Below, piece by piece: positions 1-7,196 of a DNA stretch of 8,053 nt. The translations under genes and the position numbers were made by a program. Each line of letters opens with the position of its first letter. Position 1 is the first letter of the stretch. Under the pieces are notes generated by a model. The model worked only from the letters and a program-made list of their open reading frames with translations, did no database searches and was not told where the DNA came from. Source of the DNA: Nitrosomonas sp. (GTDB lineage: Bacteria > Pseudomonadota > Gammaproteobacteria > Burkholderiales > Nitrosomonadaceae); assembly GCA_029881855.1 (NCBI GenBank), contig JAOULU010000066.1, positions 1-8,053 of the forward strand, written 5' to 3'.

Positions 1-27
1 CAAGTATTTGGTCAATGCCAATAGACG

Positions 28-56
28 GTGTCAATAAGCGAAATATTCAATAAAAT
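28..56 (+). promoter_or_regulatory. Possible sigma70-type promoter upstream of hisC
   Basis: A -35-like GTGTCA (28-33, four of six matches to TTGACA) is separated by exactly 17 nt from a -10-like TAAAAT (51-56, five of six matches to TATAAT). Transcription would start near 63 and give hisC a leader of about 43 nt. In AT-rich DNA such matches occur by chance, and hisC could equally be read from a promoter further upstream. This is inference from motif and spacing only. Confidence 0.27.
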
Positions 57-70
57 AATGTAGTCAGCTG

Positions 71-89
71 CAACATCTTATCCATGTTG
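71..89 (+). other. Small inverted repeat in the hisC leader
   Basis: CAACAT (71-76) and ATGTTG (84-89) form a perfect 6-bp stem around a 7-nt loop, ending 9 nt before the weak AGG (99-101) that precedes the hisC ATG. No T-run follows, so it is not an intrinsic terminator. There is no histidine-rich leader peptide, so it is not a classical his attenuator either. It may be a minor mRNA structure or chance. Confidence 0.25.
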
Positions 90-105
90 AGTTAAAATAG
101 GCGTT

Positions 106-1191
106 ATGCCTAATTCTTACGATCCCGATCAAATTATCCGCCCGGAAATTCTCGCACTTTCTGCCTATCATGTCCCACCTGCAACAGGTATGATCAAATT
201 GGATGCGATGGAGAATCCATATATGTTGCCAACTGTGTTACGTGATGAGATTGCACAGTTAGTGGTAAATGCACCTATTAATCGTTACCCAGATGCCAGT
301 GCGTCTTCACTTAAAGTGTCTTTGCGTAATGCGCTAGAAATTCCTGACAACATGGACGTAATGCTGGGCAATGGTTCAGACGAGATTATTCAAATCATTG
401 CGTTGATTGTGGCTAAACCTGATGCAGTATTGATGAGTGTAGAGCCAGCATTTGTGATGTTTCGTATGATAGCCACATTTGCTAACCTCCAATATGTTGG
501 CGTGCCATTAAAAGATGATTTTACATTGGATCTGGATGCCATGTTGTCCGCAATTGTGAAACATAAACCTGCAGTAATTTTTCTAGCTTATCCAAACAAC
601 CCAACTGGTAATTTGTTTGATGCCGATGCTATTTTGAAAATCATTCAAGTGGCCCCGGGTATTGTTGTTATTGATGAAGCATATCACGCTTTTGCAGACA
701 CGAGTTTAATGGATAAATTAGTACAATATCCTAACTTGCTGTTGATGCGTACATTGTCAAAACTTGGGTTGGCTGGGTTAAGATTGGGGTTATTAGTTGG
801 ACGTTCAGAGTGGCTAATTCAGCTAGAAAAGATGCGTTTGCCATATAATGTTGGCATAATGACGCAATTAATTGCAGAGACAGTTTTGTCCCGTACTGAT
901 GTATTGTTGGAGCAAGCTAATATTATTAAGGCGGAGCGAGCAAAAATGTATCGTCGTTTGGCTGTGCTAAATGGTATACAGGTTTTCCCTTCAGATGCTA
1001 ACTTTATTTTATTTCGTGTTTATGGTGCTAGTGAGGTATTTGAGGCGCTAAAGCAGCGTGGCATACTGATAAAAAATCTTGATGGTACGCATCCTTTGTT
1101 AGTAAATTGTTTGCGTGTCACGGTAGGAACACCCGAAGAGAACACGCAATTTTGTGAAACATTGCAGACAATACTCAGTGAAACAGTTTAA
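106..1191 (+). CDS. hisC: Histidinol-phosphate aminotransferase HisC
   Basis: PLP-dependent class I/II aminotransferase, cytoplasmic, that exchanges the amino group between glutamate and imidazole acetol phosphate to make L-histidinol phosphate, the step after HisB. The 361 residues match the usual length of about 350-370. Visible landmarks: LGNGSDEI (87-94) for the cofactor phosphate, the YPNNPTG loop (162-168), D190 in VIDEAY for the pyridine nitrogen, and the Schiff-base lysine K219 in [14 protein letters not shown]. The ATG at 106 is chosen because the protein then begins with a family-like N-terminus ([14 protein letters not shown] from residue 10). Its ribosome site is weak, an AGG at 99-101. 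It is the first his gene in view; hisB follows after 39 nt. No broken motifs were seen. The assignment is firm, though HisC paralogues can act on other amino acids; the his neighbours argue for histidine. Confidence 0.96.
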   Translation: MPNSYDPDQIIRPEILALSAYHVPPATGMIKLDAMENPYMLPTVLRDEIAQLVVNAPINRYPDASASSLKVSLRNALEIPDNMDVMLGNGSDEIIQIIALIVAKPDAVLMSVEPAFVMFRMIATFANLQYVGVPLKDDFTLDLDAMLSAIVKHKPAVIFLAYPNNPTGNLFDADAILKIIQVAPGIVVIDEAYHAFADTSLMDKLVQYPNLLLMRTLSKLGLAGLRLGLLVGRSEWLIQLEKMRLPYNVGIMTQLIAETVLSRTDVLLEQANIIKAERAKMYRRLAVLNGIQVFPSDANFILFRVYGASEVFEALKQRGILIKNLDGTHPLLVNCLRVTVGTPEENTQFCETLQTILSETV

Positions 1192-1230
1192 AATTCGCGA
1201 AACTATTTTGTATCAATTAAAGGCTCAGTT

Positions 1231-1818
1231 ATGCGCCAAGCGCAAATAACCCGTAATACATTAGAAACTCAAATCAGTGTCAACCTGGATTTGGATGGAT
1301 CCGGTAAAGCCGTGTTGAATACTGGCGTGCCATTTTTAGACCATATGCTAGACCAAATAGCACGTCATGGTATGGTAGATATTGATATTTCCGCAAAGGG
1401 TGATTTGCATATTGATGCGCATCATACAGTAGAAGATATTGGTATTGTGTTCGGTCAAGCTTTTGCAGAGGCTGCAGGTGATAAAAAAGGTTTGCGACGC
1501 TACGGTCATGCATATGTACCGCTAGATGAAGCGCTGTCACGTGTTGTCATTGATTTATCTGGACGTCCTGGTTTGGAGCTTAATATTGACTTTGTGCGTG
1601 CCCGTATTGGTGATTTTGACGTGGATCTGGTGAATGAGTTTTTTCAAGGCTTTGTTAACCATGCCTTGGTTACTTTGCATGTTGATAATTTACGTGGGGG
1701 AAATGCACATCACCAAGCTGAAACAGTATTCAAAGCATTTGGTCGTGCATTGCGAATGGCGCTTGAAAATGATCCTGGCGCAGTAGGCGTTATCCCATCC
1801 ACTAAAGGTACTTTATAG
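1231..1818 (+). CDS. hisB: Imidazoleglycerol-phosphate dehydratase HisB (single-domain)
   Basis: Manganese-dependent dehydratase that converts imidazole glycerol phosphate to imidazole acetol phosphate, the substrate of HisC. At 195 residues it is the dehydratase alone, without the N-terminal histidinol-phosphatase half found in the bifunctional E. coli HisB, so a separate phosphatase must act elsewhere in the genome. The two internally related metal-binding motifs are present: HHTVED (64-69) and HHQAE (160-164). FLDHML (35-40) and the C-terminal STKG (190-193) are also typical. AAAGG at 1219-1223 lies 7 nt before the ATG, a good ribosome site that fixes the start. The gene lies 39 nt after hisC and 25 nt before hisH. 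Family members form 24-subunit shells (known for the family, not visible here). Confidence 0.96.
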   Translation: MRQAQITRNTLETQISVNLDLDGSGKAVLNTGVPFLDHMLDQIARHGMVDIDISAKGDLHIDAHHTVEDIGIVFGQAFAEAAGDKKGLRRYGHAYVPLDEALSRVVIDLSGRPGLELNIDFVRARIGDFDVDLVNEFFQGFVNHALVTLHVDNLRGGNAHHQAETVFKAFGRALRMALENDPGAVGVIPSTKGTL

Positions 1819-1843
1819 CCGTCTTGTTCTTGTAAATCTAGGT

Positions 1844-2488
1844 ATGAGTGATATAGCAATTGTTGATTATGGTATGGGTAATTTGCGTTCTGTGCATAAA
1901 GCGTTAGAGCATGTTGCGCCTACTGTTTCAATTGAGGTTACTAGTGACCCGGCAGTAGTACGAAAAGCACAAAGGGTTGTTGTGCCGGGCCAAGGAGCCA
2001 TGCCCAACTGTATGCATGAGCTTGAAGTACGTGGACTGCGTGATGCAGTATTAGAGGCCGCTGCTATTAAGCCATTTCTTGGGATATGTATTGGTTTGCA
2101 AATGTTGTTTGAAGAAAGTGAAGAAGGTCACATCAAAGGCTTAAATATTTTGTCAGGTAAAGTACGGCATTTCCCTGCATCGGCCATGAAAACACCGGAT
2201 GGACAGAAGCTAAAAGTACCGCATATGGGATGGAATCAGGTTCATCAAACTATGGATCATCCGCTGTGGCATGGCATTGCAGATGATGCTCGTTTCTATT
2301 TTGTACATAGCTACTATGTGGAAACAGGAGATGAAAAATCCATCGCAGCACAAAGCAGTTATCCCTTTCCGTTTACTTGTGCGGTTGCAAAGGATAATAT
2401 TTTCGCTGTGCAGTTCCATCCTGAGAAAAGTCATATTTCAGGTTTAACCCTATTGGGTAATTTTGCTAAATGGACGCCACAGGTCTAA
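1844..2488 (+). CDS. hisH: Imidazole glycerol phosphate synthase, glutaminase subunit HisH
   Basis: Class I (triad) glutamine amidotransferase that releases ammonia from glutamine and passes it through the HisF barrel. The 214 residues are normal. Motifs in order: VDYGMGNLRSV (7-17), oxyanion-side VVVPGQGAMP (45-54), nucleophile C82 in LGICIGLQM, and H192 and E194 of the triad in VQFHPEKS. PGQGAMP replaces the more common PGVGA form, which I recall as usual in betaproteobacterial HisH. The start gives the canonical N-terminus, but the only Shine-Dalgarno-like AGG (1840-1842) is 1 nt from the ATG, too close to work normally; translation may depend on reading through from hisB 25 nt upstream. 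Its partner hisF lies two genes downstream, after hisA. Confidence 0.96.
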   Translation: MSDIAIVDYGMGNLRSVHKALEHVAPTVSIEVTSDPAVVRKAQRVVVPGQGAMPNCMHELEVRGLRDAVLEAAAIKPFLGICIGLQMLFEESEEGHIKGLNILSGKVRHFPASAMKTPDGQKLKVPHMGWNQVHQTMDHPLWHGIADDARFYFVHSYYVETGDEKSIAAQSSYPFPFTCAVAKDNIFAVQFHPEKSHISGLTLLGNFAKWTPQV

Positions 2489-2519
2489 AATCTGATCAAT
2501 AGTAAATTAATAACCATCC

Positions 2520-2541
2520 TAATCAATCTTAATTCTGATTA
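2520..2541 (+). other. Weak inverted repeat just before hisA
   Basis: TAATCA (2520-2525) and TGATTA (2536-2541) are perfect reverse complements around a 10-nt spacer, ending 6 nt before the hisA ATG. The stem is AT-rich and would be unstable as RNA. There is no T-run beyond TTAAAAATC, so it is not a terminator. It occupies the place where a Shine-Dalgarno would be expected and none is present. It could be a chance match in AT-rich spacer. Confidence 0.2.
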
Positions 2542-2547
2542 AAAATC

Positions 2548-3300
2548 ATGTTGATTATTCCTGCAATAGACCTAAAAGATGGGCATTGTGTGCGGTTAAA
2601 ACAGGGCGTTATGGAAGATGCCACCGTTTTCTCCGAAGACCCAGGTGAGATGGCATCACATTGGCTAAATCAAGGTGCGCGACGGCTTCATCTGGTTGAT
2701 CTTAATGGTGCATTCGCGGGTAAACCAAAGAATGTTAATGCAATTGGTGAAATAGTTCGCGCAATTGATGACAAAATACCAATTCAACTGGGTGGCGGTA
2801 TCCGCGATTTAGATACTATCGAACGTTATCTGGACGAAGGTATTACCTATATTATTGTTGGTACGGCTGCTGTAAAAATGCCAGGCTTTTTGCATGATGC
2901 TTGTAATGCTTTTCCAGGCCATATCATGGTTGGATTGGATGCAAAAGATGGTAAAGTGGCGGTTGATGGCTGGTCTAAAGTAACAGGCCATGATGTTATT
3001 GATCTGGCTAAAAAATTTGAAGATTATGGCGTGGAAGCAATTATCTATACTGATATTGGAAGAGACGGCATGCTCAGTGGTGTGAATATCGACGCGACTG
3101 TCGAACTTGCCAAAGAACTCATCATCCCTGTTATTGCCAGCGGAGGTATTACTAATATAGATGATATTGGCACATTGTGCGAGATAGAACCGGAAGGCGT
3201 TATCGGTGCGATTACTGGGCGAGCAATTTATGAAGGTTCTCTGGATTTTAAAGCCGCACAAATCCTTGCTGACAAACTGAGCCAGAACAATGGCATTTAA
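2548..3300 (+). CDS. hisA: ProFAR isomerase HisA (phosphoribosylformimino-AICAR-phosphate isomerase)
   Basis: TIM-barrel isomerase that converts ProFAR to PRFAR by an Amadori rearrangement, feeding HisH/HisF. The 250 residues are of family length. Catalytic aspartates are visible as D8 in [11 protein letters not shown] and D131 in VGLDAKDG. Phosphate-binding segments are LGGGIRD (81-87), TDIGRDGM (168-175) and VIASGGI (195-201), showing the half-barrel duplication shared with HisF. The ATG at 2548 gives the exact conserved N-terminus, and no upstream alternative is needed. No recognisable Shine-Dalgarno precedes it; the 59-nt spacer after hisH holds a weak inverted repeat instead. A long antisense reading frame across the end of this gene is a shadow, not a gene. 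Confidence 0.96.
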   Translation: MLIIPAIDLKDGHCVRLKQGVMEDATVFSEDPGEMASHWLNQGARRLHLVDLNGAFAGKPKNVNAIGEIVRAIDDKIPIQLGGGIRDLDTIERYLDEGITYIIVGTAAVKMPGFLHDACNAFPGHIMVGLDAKDGKVAVDGWSKVTGHDVIDLAKKFEDYGVEAIIYTDIGRDGMLSGVNIDATVELAKELIIPVIASGGITNIDDIGTLCEIEPEGVIGAITGRAIYEGSLDFKAAQILADKLSQNNGI

Positions 3301-3363
3301 TACAATAACACTGTAGCTAGAAACCTCTACTCTCCATTCATTGTCACCGTAGCTTTTTATCCC

Positions 3364-4137
3364 ATGAGTCTTGCCAAACGTATTATTCCCTGCCTTGATG
3401 TAACCAACGGACGTGTTGTTAAAGGTGTTAACTTCGTAGAATTGCGCGATGCAGGTGATCCAGTAGAAATCTCGCGTCGTTATGATGATCAAGGCGCTGA
3501 CGAACTTACATTTCTCGATATTACGGCCAGTTCAGATAATCGTGATCTGATTTTGCACATTATTGAAGATGTTGCTTCGCAAGTATTTATTCCATTAACA
3601 GTCGGTGGTGGGGTACGTCAGGTTGAAGATGTTAGAAGACTGTTAAATGCTGGTGCTGATAAAGTGAGCATTAATACATCAGCAGTGTTGAATCCAAAGT
3701 TGGTTGCTGATGCATCAGGTCATTATGGCTCTCAATGTATTGTAGTGGCGATAGATGCTAAACAGGTTGCATCGCAAGACGGTATCCCTCGATGGGAGGT
3801 GTTTACACATGGTGGGCGTAAAGAAACGGGTATTGATGCTGTTGATTGGGCAAGAAAAATTCAATCGTTGGGTGCTGGTGAGATATTGCTAACCAGTATG
3901 GATCGAGATGGAACCCGTAATGGGTTCGATATCCCTTTAACACGCGCTGTATCAGATGCGGTAGATATTCCAGTTATTGCTAGTGGCGGTGTTGGGAATC
4001 TTGATCATCTTGTGGATGGTGTACTGCAGGGTCATGCGGATGCTGTTTTAGCTGCCAGTATCTTTCATTATGGTGAGTTTACGGTTGAGCAAGCCAAACA
4101 GCGTATGAAGGCGCATGGTATTGAAGTACGTTTGTAG
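3364..4137 (+). CDS. hisF: Imidazole glycerol phosphate synthase, cyclase subunit HisF
   Basis: TIM-barrel cyclase that uses ammonia from HisH to turn PRFAR into imidazole glycerol phosphate plus AICAR, the latter returning to purine synthesis. The 257 residues are typical. The catalytic aspartates are D12 in RIIPCLDV and D131 in VVAIDAKQ. Phosphate-binding motifs include TVGGGVR (79-85), TSMDRDGT (177-184) and VIASGGVG (204-211). The start gives the canonical [12 protein letters not shown] terminus. The 63-nt spacer from hisA shows no Shine-Dalgarno before the ATG (the last bases are TTTTTATCCC). It is homologous to the neighbouring hisA, an old duplication. An 86-nt spacer separates it from hisI. 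Confidence 0.97.
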   Translation: MSLAKRIIPCLDVTNGRVVKGVNFVELRDAGDPVEISRRYDDQGADELTFLDITASSDNRDLILHIIEDVASQVFIPLTVGGGVRQVEDVRRLLNAGADKVSINTSAVLNPKLVADASGHYGSQCIVVAIDAKQVASQDGIPRWEVFTHGGRKETGIDAVDWARKIQSLGAGEILLTSMDRDGTRNGFDIPLTRAVSDAVDIPVIASGGVGNLDHLVDGVLQGHADAVLAASIFHYGEFTVEQAKQRMKAHGIEVRL

Positions 4138-4223
4138 TGTTAGAATGCGAACATAATTATTCTATATGCTAGGTAGTTTTATGGTGTGTAATGGATATTT
4201 GATTTACCCTAGAGTTAAAAATT

Positions 4224-4613
4224 ATGGTTGATAATTGGTTGAGTAAAATCAACTGGTCTGAAGATGGGTTAGTGCCTGTTATTACTCAAGAAAATGGTAG
4301 TGGTAAAATACTAATGGTGGCCTGGATGGATCGTGAGGCACTCAGGTTAACGGTTGAGAAGGGTGAGGCAGTCTATTGGTCACGTTCGCGCAAAAAACTT
4401 TGGCATAAAGGCGAAGAATCCGGACATATCCAAAAAGTAATCGATATTTATCTAGACTGTGATGAAGATGTTTTGCTGTTAACAGTAGAGCAGGTTGGTG
4501 GGATTGCTTGCCATACTGGGCGGCATAACTGTTTTTTTAAGAAACTTGAGGGTGGGCAGTGGGTAGTTACTGCACCGATAATTAAAGACCCAAAGAAGAT
4601 TTATAAAAAATGA
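4224..4613 (+). CDS. hisI: Phosphoribosyl-AMP cyclohydrolase HisI
   Basis: Zinc/magnesium hydrolase that opens the purine ring of phosphoribosyl-AMP to give ProFAR, the HisA substrate. This is the stand-alone 129-residue cyclohydrolase, not the HisIE fusion of enterics. Zinc ligands are C79, C96 and C103 (the last two in [12 protein letters not shown]); the magnesium aspartates are D78, D80 and D82 in [22 protein letters not shown] (52-68) is the conserved substrate loop. The ATG at 4224 is the only sensible start, because an in-frame ATG at 4191 meets a stop three codons later. The ribosome site is poor. The stop overlaps the hisE start as ATGA (4610-4613), so the two successive enzymes are probably translationally coupled. 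Confidence 0.96.
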   Translation: MVDNWLSKINWSEDGLVPVITQENGSGKILMVAWMDREALRLTVEKGEAVYWSRSRKKLWHKGEESGHIQKVIDIYLDCDEDVLLLTVEQVGGIACHTGRHNCFFKKLEGGQWVVTAPIIKDPKKIYKK

Positions 4614-4936
4614 CTGATCAAACTATTCTTTATCGTCTGGCAGAAACCATCGAAGTACGTAAACAGGCGGATGCTGATAGTTCATATGTTGCTAAGCTAT
4701 TACATGGCGGACAAGACGAGATACTCAAAAAAATTGCTGAAGAATCCGCGGAAATATTAATGGCATCTAAAGACGGTGATGCGCAACATGTCGTACGTGA
4801 AACGGCTGATTTATGGTTTCATTGTATGATATTGCTGGCTCATCATGGCCTGACACCTGTTGATGTGTTGGAAGAACTGGAAAGACGAGAAGGGGTGTCT
4901 GGTATTGACGAGAAGGCTTCACGAGAGACAGGATAA
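4610..4936 (+). CDS. hisE: Phosphoribosyl-ATP pyrophosphatase HisE
   Basis: All-alpha NTP pyrophosphatase of the MazG-like superfamily, which cleaves pyrophosphate from phosphoribosyl-ATP to make the HisI substrate. The 108 residues fit stand-alone HisE. The metal-binding pattern is visible as EESAE (44-48) in the helix [11 protein letters not shown] and as E64 with D67 in [19 protein letters not shown] (86-95) is the family C-terminal signature. The ATG overlaps the hisI stop by 4 nt, and hinT begins only 3 nt after its stop, so hisI-hisE-hinT is tightly packed. No alternative function is likely given the neighbours. Confidence 0.95.
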   Translation: MTDQTILYRLAETIEVRKQADADSSYVAKLLHGGQDEILKKIAEESAEILMASKDGDAQHVVRETADLWFHCMILLAHHGLTPVDVLEELERREGVSGIDEKASRETG

Positions 4937-4939
4937 GAT

Positions 4940-5290
4940 ATGGACAACTGTTTGTTTTGCAAAATAGTGCGTGACGAAATACCGGCAAAAAAAATATATG
5001 AAGATAACGATCTTATTGCATTTAATGATATCAACCCTGCAGCACCGATACATTTTCTGATTATTCCAAGAATGCATATATCTTCACTAGTTGAGTGTGA
5101 AGATTCTCACCAGGACCTATTAGGTAAAATGCTACTATTTGCGCCAAAGCTTGCGAAAGAACAAGGTTGTACAGAGGGGTTCCGTACAATTATCAATACT
5201 GGACGTGTTGGTGGGCAAGAGGTATTTCACTTACATATCCATATTATTGGTGGTAAGGAGCGCTTGCCTGTCATGATTCATCAAGGCTAG
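4940..5290 (+). CDS. hinT: HIT-family nucleotide hydrolase (HinT type)
   Basis: Small cytoplasmic homodimeric purine nucleoside phosphoramidase, 116 residues, of the HINT branch of the histidine triad superfamily. The triad HLHIHII spans 97-103, with H97, H99 and H101; in HINT proteins the middle His is the nucleophile. N-terminal CLFCKI with C4 and C7 and the stretch [10 protein letters not shown] (38-47) are typical of the branch. AGGA at 4930-4933 sits 6 nt before the ATG, supporting the start. The gene lies 3 nt after hisE and 31 nt before tatA, and is surely co-transcribed with his. A link to histidine synthesis is not established; its position here is a conserved association in betaproteobacteria. 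The physiological substrate is uncertain. Confidence 0.9.
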   Translation: MDNCLFCKIVRDEIPAKKIYEDNDLIAFNDINPAAPIHFLIIPRMHISSLVECEDSHQDLLGKMLLFAPKLAKEQGCTEGFRTIINTGRVGGQEVFHLHIHIIGGKERLPVMIHQG

Positions 5291-5321
5291 CGTAGCCCCG
5301 TCACTAAAAAAGGAGAGGATA

Positions 5322-5621
5322 ATGGGTACATTTAGTATATGGCATTGGTTGGTTGTGCTGGCCATTGTTGTGCTTGTTTTTGGCACCAAAAAATTACGTA
5401 ATTTGGGTGGTGATCTTGGCAGTGCACTTAAAGGTTTCAAAGAAGGTATGAAAGAGTCGGATACCGACAATGCACCGTCGTCAAATACAAATAGTCAGGC
5501 AATTGAAGGTGAAGTAAAAGAAAAATCCACAGAAAATGCTTTTAAGCAACCTGATGTTAACAATAAAGAGTTCTCAACACCACCACAGCATCAGGCAGAT
5601 GAGGCTAAAAAAGAGCCATAA
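5322..5621 (+). CDS. tatA: Sec-independent protein translocase subunit TatA
   Basis: Pore-forming or membrane-weakening subunit of the twin-arginine translocase, which exports folded proteins. The 99 residues comprise a short periplasmic start (MGTFSIWHW), one transmembrane helix (about 9-20), the F20-G21 hinge, an amphipathic helix ([21 protein letters not shown], about 23-43) and a long low-complexity charged cytoplasmic tail rich in Ser, Asn, Gln, Glu and Lys. FGTKKL with absence of a Glu in the membrane helix marks it as TatA rather than TatB. AGGAG (5311-5315) 6 nt before the ATG is among the strongest ribosome sites in the window, fitting the excess of TatA over TatB and TatC needed in the cell. 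tatB follows only after 170 nt. Confidence 0.95.
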   Translation: MGTFSIWHWLVVLAIVVLVFGTKKLRNLGGDLGSALKGFKEGMKESDTDNAPSSNTNSQAIEGEVKEKSTENAFKQPDVNNKEFSTPPQHQADEAKKEP

Positions 5622-5791
5622 ACTGTCAATATTTCCTTCATGCTGGGTGATGCTGTTAAGTTAGGATACAAACTACAGTCAAGAAAGCATAATATTTAGG
5701 AGCATAAATCAAGCCATGTATCATTTGTTCCTTAACCCCCTGTAATTAATGTTAAAAACTATCATATAACACGCGAAATTTATGTGACAAA
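5622..5791 (+). other. Long tatA-tatB spacer without a gene
   Basis: These 170 nt separate two genes that are usually adjacent. I see no coding frame of substance: an ATG at 5716 after a GGAG-like site opens only nine codons. There is no intrinsic terminator and no strong promoter. CATAAT (5688-5693) and TATAAC (5765-5770) resemble -10 boxes but lack good -35 partners. ATGCTG occurs twice (5640-5645 and 5650-5655). The spacer may hold a weak promoter or an RNA-processing site that sets TatA:TatB levels, or may be a neutral expansion. Confidence 0.5.
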
Positions 5792-6211
5792 ATGTTTGAT
5801 ATCAGTTTTATGGAAATACTGATCATCTCAATGGTTGCATTGATTGTGGTCGGACCAGAGCGATTACCCCAGGTGGCACGTACACTGGGACACCTGTTCG
5901 GGCGGTGCCGTAATTTTGTGTATGGTATCAAAACCGATATTCATAATGAAATACGCATGGAAGAATTAAAAAAAATGCATGCTTCTGTGCATGAAACCGC
6001 ACAAGATATAGAACATTCGTTTCGCCAGGAAATTGACGAATTAAAATCAGTTTCTGATATCGCATCATTAGAGAAAGTATCTGCGACAGCTCAAGCTGAA
6101 GTAAAGTCATCTGTAGATTCATCACCAACATCTTCCTCATCACCATCGCAACAGCAAACATTAGAAGTTGACGGAGCAAAGCAGGCTGATTCCGATAAGG
6201 AACAAAAATAA
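5792..6211 (+). CDS. tatB: Sec-independent protein translocase subunit TatB
   Basis: Receptor-complex subunit that binds twin-arginine signal peptides together with TatC at the inner membrane. The 139 residues include one transmembrane helix (about 5-20) bearing E8, as in E. coli TatB, followed by the hallmark VVGPERLPQVARTLG (19-33), an amphipathic and partly coiled helix to about 95, and a Ser/Pro/Gln-rich disordered tail. The Glu in the helix and GPERLP separate it from TatA. The ATG at 5792 gives the canonical MFDISF start; upstream in frame there is no ATG, GTG or TTG before a stop at 5753. No Shine-Dalgarno is visible (GTGACAAA precedes the ATG). tatC follows after 54 nt. Confidence 0.95.
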   Translation: MFDISFMEILIISMVALIVVGPERLPQVARTLGHLFGRCRNFVYGIKTDIHNEIRMEELKKMHASVHETAQDIEHSFRQEIDELKSVSDIASLEKVSATAQAEVKSSVDSSPTSSSSPSQQQTLEVDGAKQADSDKEQK

Positions 6212-6265
6212 CAGATTAATTACCGTTGATCTACAACGAGTAAGTATCTATTTAAAGTAATTATT

Positions 6266-7075
6266 ATGATGAATGTTGAAGGCTCACTATTATCGCATTT
6301 GGTGGAATTACGTACCAGAGTGATGCGTATTCTTGCTGGGTTGCTGATTGGGTTTCTTCCTTGTGCTATTTATGCACGTGAATTGTATACCGTCTTAGCA
6401 CAACCTTTATTAGAAAAGTTGCCGCAGGGTGGCCAAATGATCGCGACTGAAGTGGCAACGCCATTTTTTGTGCCTATGAAAGTTGCGATGATGGTAGCTT
6501 TTGTCATTACGTTACCACATACACTCTACCAACTATGGGGATTTGTTGCGCCAGGGTTATATTCGCATGAGAAACGTCTGGCTTTGCCGTTGATAGTAGC
6601 GAGTAGCCTGCTGTTTCTTTTTGGTATGGCATTTGCGTATTTTGCGGTACTACCTCTTGTGTTTGAATTTATTACATATTTTGCGCCAGAGGGTGTTGCT
6701 GTTATGACTGACATAGGGAGATATGTTAGTTTCGTTCTGTCGATGTTTTTTGCTTTTGGTCTTACTTTTGAGGTGCCTGTATTAGTTATGGTGTTAGTAC
6801 GTACAGGTATGATAACAACAGAAAAACTCAGGGAAATTCGTCCATATGTCGTTGTCGGTGCATTCGTTATTGCCGCGATTGTTACGCCCCCGGATGTGAT
6901 CTCACAGTTTATGCTGGCTGTGCCACTATTGTTACTCTATGAGTTAGGGATTTTTGCAGCGTCTTTTACGATTAAGAAACAGCAAGAAGAAGTTGAAGCA
7001 GACAAGACAGATGCGGCGATTCAAACAGGTGACGAAAAAACAGAAAGCAAAAATGCTGGTGAGAAATGTGATTGA
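6266..7075 (+). CDS. tatC: Sec-independent protein translocase subunit TatC
   Basis: Polytopic inner-membrane core of the Tat receptor, which binds the twin-arginine motif. The 269 residues are slightly longer than E. coli TatC because of a charged cytoplasmic tail (about 237-269). Conserved elements: HLVELRTR (11-18) in the N-terminal cytoplasmic helix, P47 in LAQPLL, WGFVAPGLYSHE (91-102) ending in signal-binding E102, FEVPV (168-172) with the intramembrane E169, and TPPD with D210. Six hydrophobic helices fit the known topology. The start could be ATG 6266 or the adjacent ATG 6269 (MNVEG); neither has a clear ribosome site. It is probably the last gene of the his-hinT-tat unit, as a structured 155-nt gap follows. 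Confidence 0.97.
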   Translation: MMNVEGSLLSHLVELRTRVMRILAGLLIGFLPCAIYARELYTVLAQPLLEKLPQGGQMIATEVATPFFVPMKVAMMVAFVITLPHTLYQLWGFVAPGLYSHEKRLALPLIVASSLLFLFGMAFAYFAVLPLVFEFITYFAPEGVAVMTDIGRYVSFVLSMFFAFGLTFEVPVLVMVLVRTGMITTEKLREIRPYVVVGAFVIAAIVTPPDVISQFMLAVPLLLLYELGIFAASFTIKKQQEEVEADKTDAAIQTGDEKTESKNAGEKCD

Positions 7076-7100
7076 TAGATGGGATTTATGTTCTTTTTAT

Positions 7101-7106
7101 TATAAT
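7101..7106 (+). promoter_or_regulatory. Consensus -10 box (TATAAT) upstream of the exported-protein gene
   Basis: A perfect TATAAT lies 26 nt after the tatC stop and 125 nt before the next start. No good -35 sits at 16-18 nt; TTGATA (7072-7077) is 23 nt away, although it is exactly 17 nt from a poorer -10 TTTTAT (7095-7100). Transcription would begin around 7113, inside the palindrome that starts at 7108. It would serve the 7231 gene and probably copA, apart from the tat genes. An activator-dependent promoter could tolerate the poor -35 spacing. Confidence 0.35.
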
Positions 7107-7107
7107 G

Positions 7108-7125
7108 AAACCAAATACTTGGTTT
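7108..7125. repeat. 18-nt palindrome overlapping a predicted transcription start
   Basis: AAACCAA (7108-7114) and TTGGTTT (7119-7125) are perfect reverse complements around ATAC. It begins 1 nt after TATAAT, the usual place for a repressor operator. As an RNA hairpin it has only two G-C pairs and is followed by TTTAGG with no T-run, so it would be a poor terminator for tatC. Twelve of its bases (7110-7121) recur in reverse complement at window positions 1-12, where the sequence is cut by the window edge, so it may be a dispersed element or a shared operator. Confidence 0.45.
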
Positions 7126-7169
7126 AGGCTCTAAGAAAATACAGATTAATAGGTATCCGACTAAGTGGA

Positions 7170-7178
7170 TGCCATAAT
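7170..7178 (+). promoter_or_regulatory. Possible extended -10 promoter (TGCCATAAT)
   Basis: TG-C-CATAAT at 7170-7178 matches the extended -10 form, with five of six bases in the hexamer, and would start transcription near 7185, giving a leader of about 46 nt to the ATG at 7231. The region at -35 (7150-7155, TAGGTA) is poor, as is common for extended -10 promoters. It is an alternative to the TATAAT box at 7101. Motif evidence only. Confidence 0.22.
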
Positions 7179-7196
7179 ATTTTATTTTTTATCCTA

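Noticed and set aside
61..105. Histidine attenuator (leader peptide with His codons) before hisC
   Set aside because: No short frame with a run of CAT/CAC codons and no terminator with a T-run were found; only a 6-bp hairpin is present.
1280..1540. Short minus-strand frames opposite hisB, hisH, hisE, hinT, tatA, tatB, tatC and the 7231 gene
   Set aside because: All are opposite clear coding regions, have no ribosome sites or family motifs that I could see, and show biased composition typical of shadow frames.
2809..3492. 227-codon open frame on the minus strand across the hisA-hisF junction
   Set aside because: It lies opposite two well-conserved enzymes. Its translation is rich in Asn, Ile, Ser and Cys without any recognisable motif. 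It is an antisense shadow.
5640..5685. Minus-strand promoter in the tatA-tatB gap (TTGACT-17 nt-TTAACA read on the complement)
   Set aside because: The -10 is poor and it would only transcribe antisense to tatA, with no gene to serve. Chance is the simpler explanation.
5716..5745. Small open frame in the tatA-tatB gap
   Set aside because: It has nine codons, with no supporting composition or similarity. Its upstream GGAG is 14 nt before the ATG, too distant.
7108..7125. Intrinsic terminator of the tat genes
   Set aside because: The stem has only two G-C pairs and is followed by TTTAGGCTC, not a T-run. An operator or repeat fits better, although a weak terminator cannot be excluded.
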